Shown: positions 35,363-46,207, counted from the first letter of the stretch. The stretch is DNA of 64,000 nt from Acidovorax sp. sif1233 (GCF_019218755.1 NZ_JAHUWZ010000010.1:124001-188000), one strand, 5' to 3'. A program made the numbers and translations. Notes: generated from the letters alone by a model not told the origin.

Positions 35363-35833
35363 TCACAGCGCCTTGCGCATGGGTCGCGCCTGCAGCCCCG
35401 CCCACACCTGCAGCGCGCCCGATGGTTCATACCCGTGGCGGCGGTAAAAATCTTCCGCCGTGCGCGTGCTCTCAAGCCCCACAGCCGCCAGGCCCAACTG
35501 CCGCGCATGGGCCTCCGCGCCGAACAGCAGGGCACGGCCCACACCTTGGTGCAATGCTTCTGGCACCACATAACAAAGCGCCAGCGTGGAGCGTGCCCAC
35601 AGCGCAAACCCCACCATCGTGTCCCCCCGATACGCACCCCACGCAATCGCGCCCGGTGCCGCCATCCAGGCGGCCAGGTTCTCGGGCGTCTTGTTGGCCA
35701 GCCATGTGCCGAGGATGGCGGCATCGTGGTGGTGGTCGAGGGCGCAGCAGTGGGTGATGGACTGGCGGACCACGTTGCAGGCGTCGGCCGCTGCATGGGC
35801 CGTGACGGGAACAGCGGCAGGGACGGGCTTCAT
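35363..35833 (-). CDS. GNAT-family N-acetyltransferase
   Basis: 156 residues: one GNAT domain with SALCYVVPEALHQGVGRALLFG (acetyl-CoA loop HQGVGRA) and TRTAEDFYRRHGYEPSG at the C-terminus. An N-terminal AHAAADACNVVRQSITHCCALDHHH segment is typical of the small-GNAT group. No relation in sequence to the GNAT at 34698 beyond the fold. Substrate unknown. The ATG is at 35831-35833. Confidence 0.9.
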   Translation of the reverse strand: MKPVPAAVPVTAHAAADACNVVRQSITHCCALDHHHDAAILGTWLANKTPENLAAWMAAPGAIAWGAYRGDTMVGFALWARSTLALCYVVPEALHQGVGRALLFGAEAHARQLGLAAVGLESTRTAEDFYRRHGYEPSGALQVWAGLQARPMRKAL

Positions 35834-35910
35834 GGTGGATTCAAGGTCTGCGCGGGCAAAGATGGAGGTTGCGATGGGCTGTCCTGCCCGGACAGGCCGG
35901 TGCCATCGTA

Positions 35911-35962
35911 CCGCCAGCCCGCCAGCCCGCCAGCCCGCCAGCCCGCCTGCGCGCAGGCGGGC
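35911..35962. repeat. 8-bp tandem repeat ending in a GC hairpin
   Basis: Four perfect units of CCGCCAGC plus a fifth, CCGCCTGC, at 35911-35950. The last units form a strong hairpin, GCCCGCCTGC-GC-GCAGGCGGGC (35941-35962), just past the fructokinase stop. No T run, so it is not a standard terminator for either strand. Confidence 0.8.
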
Positions 35963-35992
35963 ACGGGCGCAAGACCGTGGCGGCGCCGGCCG

Positions 35993-37021
35993 CTACCCGG
36001 CGACGCAAGGGTGCGCCCGCGCCCACCCGCTCGCGGCCTCCCACCCGGGCGGCACACACCCCTGCTCCATCACGCACAGGCTCGCACTGGCCAGTGCATG
36101 GCGAAGAGCCTGCTGGCCGGCCTCGACGGACAGCGCTTCAACGAACTGCACGAAGCTGGCAGCGCCCGCTGCCGGCGCCTGCCGCAGCAGGTGCGCCAGC
36201 AGCCCCGCCAGGAAGCTGTCGCCCGCCCCCACGGTGTCGATGACCCGCAGGGGCTGCGCTTCTTTGGCAAAACACTGCATGCCGCTCTGGTGCAGCAGCC
36301 AGGCCCCCTCTGCGCCCAGCGTCAGCGCCAGCAGATGGGCCTGGGGGTTGGCGGCCAGCAGGTGGCGGGCGCGGGCCAGGGCGCCAGTGCCGGGCACGGC
36401 CAAGTGGTCCAGGTCTTCGTCGCTGGCCTTGATGATGTGGGCGTGTGCCAACGCCGCGTGCACCGTGGTGCGGTAGGCGTCCAGGTCGGGCATGACCGAG
36501 GGGCGCAGGTTGGCATCGACCACCACGCAGCGGCCTTCGGCGCGCTGGGCAGCGAGCCAGGGCTGGTAGATGGCGGTGTCGCGGGCATCGAGCGCGAGGG
36601 CGCCGGTGCAGACCAGCTGCAACGCGGGCAAGGCGGCGCAGGCCTCGCTGAGGCCGTGCGCCGACACGGCGCGGTCGGCCACGCCCTCACGGTAGAAGGC
36701 GTAGTCGGGGTGGCCGTGTTCATTGAGATTGACCACGGCCAATGATGTGACTTGCTGCACCGGCCCGGGCTGGGCCAGCAGCACACCGTCGGCGACCAGC
36801 TGCGCGGCCAGCTCGCGGCCAAAGCGGTCGCGCGACAAGGGGTTGAGGTACTGCGTGCCCACGCCCTGCCGGGCCAGCGCGCGGCACAGGTTGTACAGCG
36901 CGCCACCCAGGCACGGCAGGTAGCTGCCATCGGGGCGGCGGATGAGGTCGATGAGGGCCTCGCCCGCGATGGCGGCCTGGACGGGGGCCGTGGCCTGGGA
37001 AGTGTGGTGTACCGAAGTCAT
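35993..37021 (-). CDS. PfkB-family carbohydrate kinase, probable fructokinase
   Basis: 342 residues of ribokinase fold: IAGEALIDLIRRPDG at the N-terminus, LGGALYNLCRALARQG (substrate region), and the catalytic DTVGAGDSFLAGLL near residue 268. As the last gene of a polyol cassette it should phosphorylate the ketohexose (fructose) made by oxidation of mannitol or sorbitol, as MtlZ does in Pseudomonas fluorescens; this is inference from context. The ATG at 37019-37021 opens the kinase homology. Starts 31 bp after the xylB stop. Confidence 0.86.
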   Translation of the reverse strand: MTSVHHTSQATAPVQAAIAGEALIDLIRRPDGSYLPCLGGALYNLCRALARQGVGTQYLNPLSRDRFGRELAAQLVADGVLLAQPGPVQQVTSLAVVNLNEHGHPDYAFYREGVADRAVSAHGLSEACAALPALQLVCTGALALDARDTAIYQPWLAAQRAEGRCVVVDANLRPSVMPDLDAYRTTVHAALAHAHIIKASDEDLDHLAVPGTGALARARHLLAANPQAHLLALTLGAEGAWLLHQSGMQCFAKEAQPLRVIDTVGAGDSFLAGLLAHLLRQAPAAGAASFVQFVEALSVEAGQQALRHALASASLCVMEQGCVPPGWEAASGWARAHPCVAG

Positions 37022-37052
37022 GGTGGATGTGAAGAGGGTGCGGACAGCAGCG

Positions 37053-38546
37053 TCAGAACTGCGATTGCAGTGCCGGGTATAGCGCGACAAAGCGGGCGTA
37101 GCGCTCGGCCAGCAGGGCTTGTTGTGCGGGCTGGGGGTCGAAAGTGGCGTCGGCGGGCAAGGGCTGACACCAGTGGGCCTCGTCGCCACCGCAGGCCATG
37201 GCCGCCAGCCGCGCCGCGCCCAGGGCGGCAGCAGCATGTGCCCCCTGCGGACGCTGCAGCGGCGTGCCCAGCGCGCTGGCCAGCAATTGCGCCCAGGGGT
37301 TGCTGCGGGCGCCGCCACCGACCAGTGCCAGGGCATCCTCACCCTCACCGATCGCCCCGAGCGCACGGCCCTGCCCTGCCCCGGCCGCCCGCATGGCGTT
37401 GAGCCCGTCGAGCAGGCCAAAGCCCACGCCTTCCATCACCGCATGGGCCAGGTCCGCCGCTTCGTGCTCGGCGCGCAAGCCCATGAAGACGCCGGTCGCA
37501 GCCGCGTTGTTGTGCGGCGTGCGCTCGCCACTCAGGTAGGGCAGGAACAGCGGCGCCTGGGCCTGGCGGTGGGGGCTGAGGGCACCCACGGCATCAGACA
37601 GCCGGGCTTCATCGCCCTGCCCCGTGAGCCGCGCGGCCCAGCCAAACGCACTTGCCGCACTGAGCATGACCGACATGTGGTGCCAGCGCTGCGGCAGCGC
37701 ATGGGCAAAGGCGTGCACGGCGCGTTCGGTGGCGGGCGCAAAGGCGTCCGTCACACGGAAGACCACGCCCGACGTGCCCAATGACACAAAGCCCTGCCCG
37801 GCGGTGCGGGCGCCCACGCCCACGGCGCTGGCGGCGTTGTCGCCCGCGCCTGCGGCCACCACCACGCCCCCGCTCAGGCCCCAGCGGCGGGCCACATCGC
37901 TGCGCAGCGTGCCCGTGGGTGCACTGCCCTCGGCCAGCGCGGGCATGTGCGAGGCATCGAGCCCGCAGGCCCGCAGCATCGCGGGGCTCCAGGCGCGGGC
38001 CTGCACATCGAGCCACAGCGTGCCCGATGCGTCGGACATGTCACTCACCGCATCGCCCGTGAGCTGCAGGCGCAGCCAGTCCTTGGGCAGCAGCACCGTG
38101 CGGATCTGGCCGAACACGGCCGGCTCGTGCGTGCGCAGCCACAACAGCTTGGGTGCGGTGAAGCCGGGCATGGCGAGGTTGCCGGTGACCTGGCGCGCGG
38201 CGGGCACGGCCTGCTCGAGCGCGGCGCATTCGGCGCTCGCGCGGCCATCGTTCCAGAGAATGGCGGGGCGCAGCACCTGGCCCTGCGCGCCCAGCACCAC
38301 CGCGCCATGCATGTGGCCAGACAGCCCGATGCCGCGCACCCGCGCCCATGCGGCGGGGGCTTGGGCGCGCAGCTGCGGCACGGCGGCTTCCACGGCGGCC
38401 AGCCAGTCGGCCGGGTTCTGCTCGCTCCAGGTGGGCCGAGGGCGGTGCTGGGGCACGGCGGCGTCGGCCGTGGCGATCACGGCCTGCGTTTCGTCGAGCA
38501 GCAGGAGCTTGACACCCGAGGTGCCCAAATCAATTCCGAGGTACAT
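37053..38546 (-). CDS. xylB: Xylulokinase
   Basis: 497-residue FGGY-family kinase that phosphorylates D-xylulose. IDLGTSGVKLLLLDE (residues 5-19) is the ATP phosphate-1 motif, GLSGHMHGAVVL and ILWNDGRASAEC are XylB-type, and GAGDNAASAVGVG the second ATP motif. Its place in the cassette fits D-arabinitol going to D-xylulose (by the dehydrogenase two genes upstream) and on to xylulose 5-phosphate. Could also act on D-ribulose from ribitol, as no separate ribulokinase is seen. Confidence 0.94.
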   Translation of the reverse strand: MYLGIDLGTSGVKLLLLDETQAVIATADAAVPQHRPRPTWSEQNPADWLAAVEAAVPQLRAQAPAAWARVRGIGLSGHMHGAVVLGAQGQVLRPAILWNDGRASAECAALEQAVPAARQVTGNLAMPGFTAPKLLWLRTHEPAVFGQIRTVLLPKDWLRLQLTGDAVSDMSDASGTLWLDVQARAWSPAMLRACGLDASHMPALAEGSAPTGTLRSDVARRWGLSGGVVVAAGAGDNAASAVGVGARTAGQGFVSLGTSGVVFRVTDAFAPATERAVHAFAHALPQRWHHMSVMLSAASAFGWAARLTGQGDEARLSDAVGALSPHRQAQAPLFLPYLSGERTPHNNAAATGVFMGLRAEHEAADLAHAVMEGVGFGLLDGLNAMRAAGAGQGRALGAIGEGEDALALVGGGARSNPWAQLLASALGTPLQRPQGAHAAAALGAARLAAMACGGDEAHWCQPLPADATFDPQPAQQALLAERYARFVALYPALQSQF

Positions 38547-38668
38547 GGGTGGTTGGCAGATTTCAGTGGTTCAAAGTGGAAGCCAGGCCCCCCGCCGCAC
38601 GCAACCGGCGCGCCCCAGGCCACAGATGCCCGGCAAGGGCCGCCCCGCAGCGAAGGCGCCCCGCCACT

Positions 38669-39607
38669 TCAAGGGGCCTTTCCGAATCTTCCGGCCCCCT
38701 GCTTGCGGTATTCGCTGGGCGTCATGCCCTTGATGTCCAGAAAGCGGCGGTTGAAGTTGGCCATGTTGTTGAAGCCCACGTCGTAGGCGATGTGGGTGAT
38801 GTAGCGCTCGGTCTCCATCAGAAGCTGGCACGCGCGGTTCACGCGAACCAGGTTCACGAAGTCGGTGAAGGTGTTACCCGTGGCACGGCGAAAGAAGCGG
38901 GAAAACCGGCTCTCCGTCATGCCCAGCTCCTGTGCCAGGTCGGCAGCCGACAACGGGTCGGCCAGGTGGTCGGTGATGCGGCTCACGATGGCGTTGATCT
39001 GGTCGAGCTGGGTGTCGTTGTCCTCGCTTTGCAGCTGGGTGCTCGACAGCAGTCGAAAGTCGGTGCAGCGGGCCAGGTCGCTCAGGAATTCACAGAACGC
39101 GCCAAACCGGGCCAGACCCTGGCGCGCCTTGATGCGGTGCCAGTGTTCCTGCGCCTGGGCCTCCATGCCAAAGAACTCGATGCCATGGCGTGCGCGCTCC
39201 AGCAGGGGCAACACCTCGCGCAGCTCGGGGATGCTCTCGCTGCTGGCGACCAGCGGCGCGTGCGAGAACTGGATCACCAGGTCGCGCAGCGGCACGCCGC
39301 CTTCGGGCAGGTCCATGCTGATCCAGTTGTGCGGCAGGCGCGGCCCGGTCAACACCAGATGGCCGGGCTGGAACTGCCCGATCCAGTCGCCCACGAACAC
39401 CTTGCCCGAGGTGGCGGTGATGAGGTGCAGCTCGTACTCATCGTGGTAGTGCCAGCGCGCCAGCGGCGTGGGAAACCCATGCGACAGGCACCGGATGAAA
39501 CCTGCGGCCTCGGGCGACTCGTACCCGAGCTCGGGAAAGCGCACGTAGTCGTGCTCCAGCTCGGGCTTGGTCTGGCGCGGAGAGACAGGCGTCGTCTTCA
39601 CGGTCAT
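38669..39607 (-). CDS. AraC-family regulator of the polyol cassette
   Basis: 312 residues: a cupin-type N-terminal sensing half (CLSHGFPTPLARWHYHDEYELHLI) and a C-terminal AraC HTH pair (about 210-305; LSAADLAQELGMTESRFSRFFRRATG and FNNMANFNRRFLDIKGMTPSEYRKQ). Sits inside the operon between dalD (31 bp upstream) and xylB (122 bp downstream), on the same strand. MtlR-type activators of mannitol operons have this architecture. Likely activates the cassette in response to a polyol, which would give positive autoregulation. Confidence 0.9.
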   Translation of the reverse strand: MTVKTTPVSPRQTKPELEHDYVRFPELGYESPEAAGFIRCLSHGFPTPLARWHYHDEYELHLITATSGKVFVGDWIGQFQPGHLVLTGPRLPHNWISMDLPEGGVPLRDLVIQFSHAPLVASSESIPELREVLPLLERARHGIEFFGMEAQAQEHWHRIKARQGLARFGAFCEFLSDLARCTDFRLLSSTQLQSEDNDTQLDQINAIVSRITDHLADPLSAADLAQELGMTESRFSRFFRRATGNTFTDFVNLVRVNRACQLLMETERYITHIAYDVGFNNMANFNRRFLDIKGMTPSEYRKQGAGRFGKAP

Positions 39608-39637
39608 GGCGTCATTCCTGTGGTCGGGCCGCTCAAC

Positions 39638-41041
39638 TTACACCAACCCCTGGCGTTCCGCACGCCCGGCCACGAAGGCCTGCACGCGGGCAAAGGCGTT
39701 GCGCAGCGTGGCAACCAGCCGCGGGTTTGAGGCCATTTCGCCCCACAGGGTGGTATCCGCGGCATAGGCGGCGACCAGGTCCGGCGCATCGCAGATCGCA
39801 TGCGCCACGGCCGGGTCCATGGCCTGGTCCTGGTAGGTGTAGGGGATCTGCCCGGCATGCCAGCGCTGCAGGTAGGCCAGGAACAGCGCGGGCAGCACGG
39901 CCACGCTGTCGAACGAGCCATCGCGGGCCAGCTGGTCCCGGATGGTGGGCGCGATCATGCCGGGGATCTTGGAGAACGCATCCATGGCCACGCGCTGGTT
40001 GGTGTCGGCGATGGCGGGGTTGCCAAACCGGTCCAGCACCACGTCGCGGTAGGCCTCCAGGTCGATGGGGCACGGCAGCAGCACCGGGATCGCGTCGTCG
40101 GTCACGTAGTCGTAGGCCATCTGGCGGATGGCGGCATCGTGCGTGCCTTCGTGGATGTACTGGTAGCCCGCCAGCGTGCCCGCCCAGGCAATGCAGCTGT
40201 GGGTGGCGTTGAGCAGTCGGATCTTGGCTTCTTCGTACGCCTGCACCGACTCGACCATCTCGACTCCGACCCTTTCCCACGCGGGGCGGCCTGCGATGAA
40301 GTCGTCTTCGATCACCCACTGGATGAAGCTCTCGCCCATCAACGCGGCCTGGTCGTCCCAGCCGGTGGCGGCCTTCACGCGCTCGGCCACGTCCGGCGTG
40401 GGGCGCGGCGTGATGCGGTCGACCATGGCGTTGGGGCTGCTCGTGTGCTCCTGCACCCAGGCCTTGAGCGCGGCATCGCCCAGCGCGTCGATGAACTGCA
40501 GCAGGCCCCCGCGCGAGCGGTCGCCGTTGTGGCGCAGGTTGTCGCAGTTCATCAGCGTCACGGGGCCGGCACCGGCGGCCCTGCGCGCGCGCAGGATGCT
40601 CACCAGGCCGCCATAGAGGGTGTGGCCCGCCTGGCCCGCCTTGACGGTGGCGAGGTCGGCGCGCAGGTCGGCAAAGCTGGGCCAGTCGAGCTGGTCTTGC
40701 GCATCGAGGTAGTAGCCCGCCTCGGTCACCGTGAACGAGATGATGCGCGTGGCGGGGTCGGCACCTGCGGCGATCAGCGGGGCCAGGTCGTCCCGGTAGG
40801 GGATCACGCGCTGGATCGATTCAATGACGGTGTAGCTGCGCTCGCCCTGGGGCGTGACGGTCTCCAGCGTGTAGCGGCCGCCCTGGGCCTGCAGCGCGGC
40901 GATGGTGTCGGCCATGTCGGCGCGCAGGTTGCCGCCCGCAATGGCCCAGCCGGTGTCTCCCTGCTGGCGCAATGCGTGGACGTAAACGGCCTGGTGGGCG
41001 CGGTGGAACGAGCCCAGGCCCAGGTGCAGGATGAAATTCAT
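39638..41041 (-). CDS. dalD: D-arabinitol 4-dehydrogenase (mannitol dehydrogenase family)
   Basis: 467 residues. Member of the long-chain mannitol dehydrogenase family: GLGSFHRAHQAVYVHALR opens the NAD-binding domain; FTVTEAGYYLD, MNCDNLRHNG, TPNA-type PNAMVDRITPRPTPD and the catalytic region EEAKIRLLNATHSCIAW follow. The length and these segments are closer to Klebsiella DalD than to the ~490-residue MtlD. It oxidises D-arabinitol to D-xylulose and often D-mannitol to D-fructose, matching xylB and the fructokinase downstream. The ATG at 41039-41041 comes 19 bp after the SDR stop. Confidence 0.87.
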   Translation of the reverse strand: MNFILHLGLGSFHRAHQAVYVHALRQQGDTGWAIAGGNLRADMADTIAALQAQGGRYTLETVTPQGERSYTVIESIQRVIPYRDDLAPLIAAGADPATRIISFTVTEAGYYLDAQDQLDWPSFADLRADLATVKAGQAGHTLYGGLVSILRARRAAGAGPVTLMNCDNLRHNGDRSRGGLLQFIDALGDAALKAWVQEHTSSPNAMVDRITPRPTPDVAERVKAATGWDDQAALMGESFIQWVIEDDFIAGRPAWERVGVEMVESVQAYEEAKIRLLNATHSCIAWAGTLAGYQYIHEGTHDAAIRQMAYDYVTDDAIPVLLPCPIDLEAYRDVVLDRFGNPAIADTNQRVAMDAFSKIPGMIAPTIRDQLARDGSFDSVAVLPALFLAYLQRWHAGQIPYTYQDQAMDPAVAHAICDAPDLVAAYAADTTLWGEMASNPRLVATLRNAFARVQAFVAGRAERQGLV

Positions 41042-41060
41042 GGTGCGTGAATGCAGGTGT

Positions 41061-41800
41061 TTAAAGATCGAAGTTCGTGGGCATCATCACCACGTCGCGG
41101 ATGGTCATGCCACGGGGGCGCGTGAGCATGAACAGCACCACGCTGGCCACTTCGGCCGCTTCGATGAGACTGCCGCTGGCCTTGGCCTCTTCCAGCTTCT
41201 CGGCCGGCCAGTCGGCGAGCAGCGAGGTGATGACCGGCCCGGGCGAGATGGAGCCCACGCGGATGCCGTGCTTGAACACCTGGCGGCGCACGGTCTGCAC
41301 GAAGCAGTTCACGGCCCACTTGGACGATGCGTAGACCGGCTCCCATGGCGTGGGGAAATGCGCGGCCAGCGAGCTGGTGACGATGATGTCGCCCGTGCCG
41401 CGTTCGATCATGTGGGGCAGCACGTTGTGCACGTTCTTCATCACCACGTTGACGTTGAGGTTCAGCATGCGGTCGATGGCGTCGGGGTCGGCGTCCACCA
41501 GATCGCCGCCGACGTAAAGCCCGGCATTGGCGTGGAAGATGTCGAGCTGGCCGGCGAGGGCCAGCGTGCGCGCCAGCAGGCTGGCGCACTGCTTGGCGTC
41601 CAGCAAGTCCAGTACCAACGGCAATGCGCTGGCACCGATCGCAGCGCAGGCCTTGGCCAGCGCGGCTTCGTCGCGGTCGATCATCACCACGCGCGCGCCC
41701 GCGTCGGCCATGGCTTGGGCACTGGCGAAGCCAATGCCCGATGCAGCGCCGGTGATGGCCGCCACCTTGCCTTGCAGTTCTTGTTCGAGGGTCATGGTGG

Positions 41801-41804
<4 letters not shown>
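41061..41804 (-). CDS. Short-chain dehydrogenase, ribitol 2-dehydrogenase type
   Basis: 247 residues of classical SDR fold: NAD-binding TGAASGIG near residue 13, HANAG near 85, catalytic Ser in VTSSLAAHFPTPWEPVY and the YxxxK pair in VYASSKWAV. The segments LDIFHANAG, RRQVFKHGIRVGSISPGPV and TIRDVVMMPTNFDL resemble ribitol 2-dehydrogenase (RbtD), so ribitol to D-ribulose is the best guess; sorbitol dehydrogenase is possible given the cassette. The ATG at 41802-41804 overlaps the ATPase stop by 4 bp (ATGA), fixing the start. Confidence 0.82.
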
Positions 41805-42844
<1,040 letters not shown>

Positions 42845-42896
42845 GGAATCGGGTTCCTGAAAACTTGAAAAACTGTGGGGAAGACAGGCTGCGGAT

Positions 42897-43736
42897 TTAC
42901 TTCACCGCGCCGAACGTGAGACCCTGCACCAACTGCTTCTGGCTGAACCAGCCGAACACCACGATGGGCGCAATGGCCATCAGCGACGCGGCGGACAGCT
43001 TGGCCCAGAACAAGCCTTCGGGGCTGGAGTAGGACGCGATCAGCGTGGCCAGCGTGCCGGCCTTGGCGGCGCTGAGGTTCAGGCTCCAGAAGGCTTCGTT
43101 CCACGACAGCACCAGGCACAACAGGCCGGTGGATGCCAGGCCACCCATGCCCAGCGGCAGCAGCACCAGGCGCACTTCCTGCCACAGGGTGGCGCCGTCC
43201 ATGCGAGCGGCCTCCAGGATCTCGCGCGGGATGTCCTTGAAGTGCGAGTACAGCATCCACACCATGATGGGCAGGTTGGACAGCGCGAACACGATGATGA
43301 GCGCGAGCTGCGTGTCGAGCAGGTGGCTCTTTTGCGCCAGCACGTAGATGGGCACCAGCGCGCCCACGGCGGGCATCATCTTGGTGGAGAGCATCCACAT
43401 CAGGATGTCCTTGGTGTACTTGCCCTTGAAGAAGGCCATGGCATACGCCGCGGGCGCTGCCAGCATCAGCCCCACCAGGGTGGACAGCACGCTGGTGATG
43501 ACCGAGTTCCTGGCGTACAGCAGGTAGTCGCTGCGCTCCTGCACCTCGTGAAAATTCTCGAGCGTGGGGATGAAGAACAGCTGCGGCGGCACGGCGATGG
43601 CCTGCAGCTCGGTCTTGAACGCGGTCAGCAGCAGCCAGGCCAGCGGGAAGAACAGCAGCAGGGCCACGCCCCAGGCAGCCGCGGTGCGCAGGGCCAGCAG
43701 GCCCAGCGGATAGTTGGAACGGCGTCGAGCAGTCAT
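42897..43736 (-). CDS. Sugar/polyol ABC transporter permease, MalG type
   Basis: 279 residues with six hydrophobic helices. The cytoplasmic EAA loop reads EILEAARMDGATLWQEVRLVLLPL (first half EAARMDGA), which docks on the ATPase. N-terminal AAAWGVALLLFFPLAWLLLTAFK is helix 1. Second permease of the MalF/MalG-like pair; lies 13 bp after the other permease gene. Confidence 0.94.
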   Translation of the reverse strand: MTARRRSNYPLGLLALRTAAAWGVALLLFFPLAWLLLTAFKTELQAIAVPPQLFFIPTLENFHEVQERSDYLLYARNSVITSVLSTLVGLMLAAPAAYAMAFFKGKYTKDILMWMLSTKMMPAVGALVPIYVLAQKSHLLDTQLALIIVFALSNLPIMVWMLYSHFKDIPREILEAARMDGATLWQEVRLVLLPLGMGGLASTGLLCLVLSWNEAFWSLNLSAAKAGTLATLIASYSSPEGLFWAKLSAASLMAIAPIVVFGWFSQKQLVQGLTFGAVK

Positions 43737-43749
43737 GGTGGTGCTTCGG

Positions 43750-44613
43750 TTATTTGTCGAGGTTCTTGCCGACCATGCGGATCAGGAACACCGCCGCGAT
43801 GTTGGCCAGCACCACCGCGAACAGCGCGCCGGCCGAGGCCACGCCCGCATCGAAGTTGAGCAGCGCCTGCTTGAAGATCAGGAAGGTGACGTTGGTGCTC
43901 GCATCGCCCGGCCCGCCACCGGTGGTGGTGTAGATCTCGGCAAAGATGCTGAGCAGGAAGATGAGTTCGATCATCACCACCACGGCCACCGAGCGGGCCA
44001 GGTGCGGCACGTACAGGTAGCGCAGCTGCTGCAGGTAGTTGGCGCCGTCCATGCGCGAGGCCTCGAGCTGCTCATGGTTCATGCTTTGCAGCGCGGTCAT
44101 GAAGATCAGCGTGGCAAAGGGCAGCCACTGCCAGGAGACCATGACGATCACCGAGAACAGCGGGTGGTCGGTGAGCCAGTCCACCGGCTGCGCGCCGAAG
44201 AACATCCACACCTGGGCGAGCACGCCGTAGATGGGGTTCATCATCATGTTCTTCCACATCAGCGCGTTCACCGTGGGCATGACGAAGAACGGCGAGATCA
44301 GCAGCACCCGCACGATGCCCCGGCCCGCGAACGGCTCGTTGATGAGCAGCGCGATGGCGATGCCGAACACCACCGTGATGAGGATCACGCTGCCGAGCAG
44401 CAGCAGCGTGTTGACCACCGCCCTGCCGAACGAGGGGTCGGTGACGAAGTATTCGAAATTCTCCAGCCCGGCAAAGCCGGTCTGGTCCGGCTGCATCAGG
44501 TTGTAGCGGATGAGCGAGAAGTAGATCGTCATCACCAGCGGCACGATCATCCACAGGAAGAGCGTGGCCATGGCTGGCGTGAGCAGCAGGCGGGGGAGCA
44601 GGCGGCGGTTCAT
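43750..44613 (-). CDS. Sugar/polyol ABC transporter permease, MalF type
   Basis: 287 residues, six predicted helices (LLTPAMATLFLWMIVPLVMTIYF is the first), with the EAA-loop segment EQLEASRMDGANYLQQLRYLYVP. I chose the ATG at 44611-44613; an upstream reading to 44679 adds a stretch without homology. Pairs with the MalG-type permease downstream to form the polyol channel. Confidence 0.93.
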   Translation of the reverse strand: MNRRLLPRLLLTPAMATLFLWMIVPLVMTIYFSLIRYNLMQPDQTGFAGLENFEYFVTDPSFGRAVVNTLLLLGSVILITVVFGIAIALLINEPFAGRGIVRVLLISPFFVMPTVNALMWKNMMMNPIYGVLAQVWMFFGAQPVDWLTDHPLFSVIVMVSWQWLPFATLIFMTALQSMNHEQLEASRMDGANYLQQLRYLYVPHLARSVAVVVMIELIFLLSIFAEIYTTTGGGPGDASTNVTFLIFKQALLNFDAGVASAGALFAVVLANIAAVFLIRMVGKNLDK

Positions 44614-44727
44614 GGTGTTTCCGAAAGGGCGACGGGGCTGCCATGGTGAATGGCGAGCCCCAGGATCAGCACTGGTCAATCCACGGATGGGCAGTGGACG
44701 GCGGAGCCTCGGTGGCCCCGCCAGCCT

Positions 44728-46062
44728 TTACTTGTAGTAACCAGCCTTCTTCATTTCCCGGTCCGCAGACACCTGGCTGGCCTTGAGGGCCGCGTCCACG
44801 GTGGTCTTGCCGGCCAGCGCCGCGCTCATCTGCTGGCCCACCGCGATGCCGATGGCCTGGAACTCCGGAATCGCCGCGAACTGCACGCCCACGTACGGGC
44901 TTTTGGGCAGGGTCGAATCGGTCGGGTTGGCCGAGTCGATCGCGACCTTCTCGGCGGCGGCGAAGCGGGCGGCCTTCTGGAACTCGGGCGATGCGTAGGT
45001 GCTCTTGCGCGTGCCGGTGGGCACGTTGGCCCAGCCGTTGGTCTTGGCGACCAGCTGGATGTAGTCCTTGCTGGTGGACCAGGTGATGAACTTCTGCGCG
45101 GCGTCCACCTTTTTCGAACCGGCGGGGATGGCCAGGTTCCACGACCACAGCCAGTTGGCGCCCTTGGGCGTGTTCATGGTGGGCGCCTGGGCAAAGGCCA
45201 TCTGGTCGGCCACCTTGGACTGCTTGGGGTCGCTCACGAACGATGCCGCGATGGTCGCGTCCACCCACATGCCGCACTTGCCGGAGTTGGTCAGCGCCAG
45301 GATCTCGTTGAAGCTGTTGGCCGACGAGCCAGGCGGGCCGTAGTTCTTGAGCAGGTCTACGTAGAAGGTGATCGCGTCCTTCCAGGGCTTGGATTCAAGC
45401 TGCGGCTTCCACTGCATGTCGAACCACTGGCCGCCGAAGGTGTTGACCAGCGTGGTCAGGAACGCCATGTTGTCGCCCCAGCCCGGCTTGCCGCGCAGGC
45501 AAATACCGTATACGCCGTTCTTGGGGTCGTGCATCTTGGCGGCCAGGTCCTTGATCTGCGGCCAGGTGGGACGCTCGGGCACCTGCACGCCGGCCTTGTC
45601 GGCCAGGTCCTTGCGGTACATGAGCATGGAGCTTTCGCCGTAGAACGGCGCGGCGAACAGCTTGCCGTCGATGGACAGGCCGCCCCGCACGGCGGGCAGC
45701 AGGTCGTCCACGTCGTAGGCGGCGTCGGTTTTGAGCTCCTGCAGCCAGCCCTTCTTGCCCCAGATGGGCGCCTCGTACATGCCGATGGTCATCACGTCGA
45801 ACTGGCCGCCCTTGGTGGCGATGTCGGTGGTGACGCGCTGGCGCAGCACGCCTTCTTCGAGCGTGACCCACTTGAGCTTGATGTCGGGGTTCGCCTGCTC
45901 GAAGTTCTTGGAGAGCTTCTGCATCTCGATCATGTGGCCGTTGTTCACGGTGGCGATCACGAGCTCGGTCTGCGCGCTGGCGGCGCCGCACAGCGACGTC
46001 AAGGCCAGCGCAACGGCGACGGCCAGGCGCTGGGGCATGGTGACAGGGGTGGAATGTGGCAT
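44728..46062 (-). CDS. Periplasmic polyol/sugar-binding protein of ABC transporter
   Basis: 444 residues of solute-binding family 1. A signal peptide (RLAVAVALALTSLCGAASA, cleaved before Q) precedes the mature protein TELVIATVNNGHMIEMQKLS. The family region DVMTIGMYEAPIWGKKGWL near residue 95 is typical of mannitol/sorbitol binding proteins (MtlE/SmoE). The ATG at 46060-46062 has AGGAGA about 9 nt upstream. First gene of the leftward nine-gene cassette, so its promoter governs the whole operon. Confidence 0.92.
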   Translation of the reverse strand: MPHSTPVTMPQRLAVAVALALTSLCGAASAQTELVIATVNNGHMIEMQKLSKNFEQANPDIKLKWVTLEEGVLRQRVTTDIATKGGQFDVMTIGMYEAPIWGKKGWLQELKTDAAYDVDDLLPAVRGGLSIDGKLFAAPFYGESSMLMYRKDLADKAGVQVPERPTWPQIKDLAAKMHDPKNGVYGICLRGKPGWGDNMAFLTTLVNTFGGQWFDMQWKPQLESKPWKDAITFYVDLLKNYGPPGSSANSFNEILALTNSGKCGMWVDATIAASFVSDPKQSKVADQMAFAQAPTMNTPKGANWLWSWNLAIPAGSKKVDAAQKFITWSTSKDYIQLVAKTNGWANVPTGTRKSTYASPEFQKAARFAAAEKVAIDSANPTDSTLPKSPYVGVQFAAIPEFQAIGIAVGQQMSAALAGKTTVDAALKASQVSADREMKKAGYYK

Positions 46063-46207
46063 CGGAAAAGTCTCCTCGGTCGTTGGTATGGGAATCTGCC
46101 TTTCAACACCGGCGCAAGGCATGCAGGCATTGACGGACTGAACGATACCGATGCTGCGATGCCCGATTGGTACTCCAGATGCCTCTACAAATACTAATTT
46201 GCACCAG

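Noticed and set aside
35941..35962. Rho-independent terminator after the fructokinase
   Set aside because: Strong GC hairpin but no T run on either strand.
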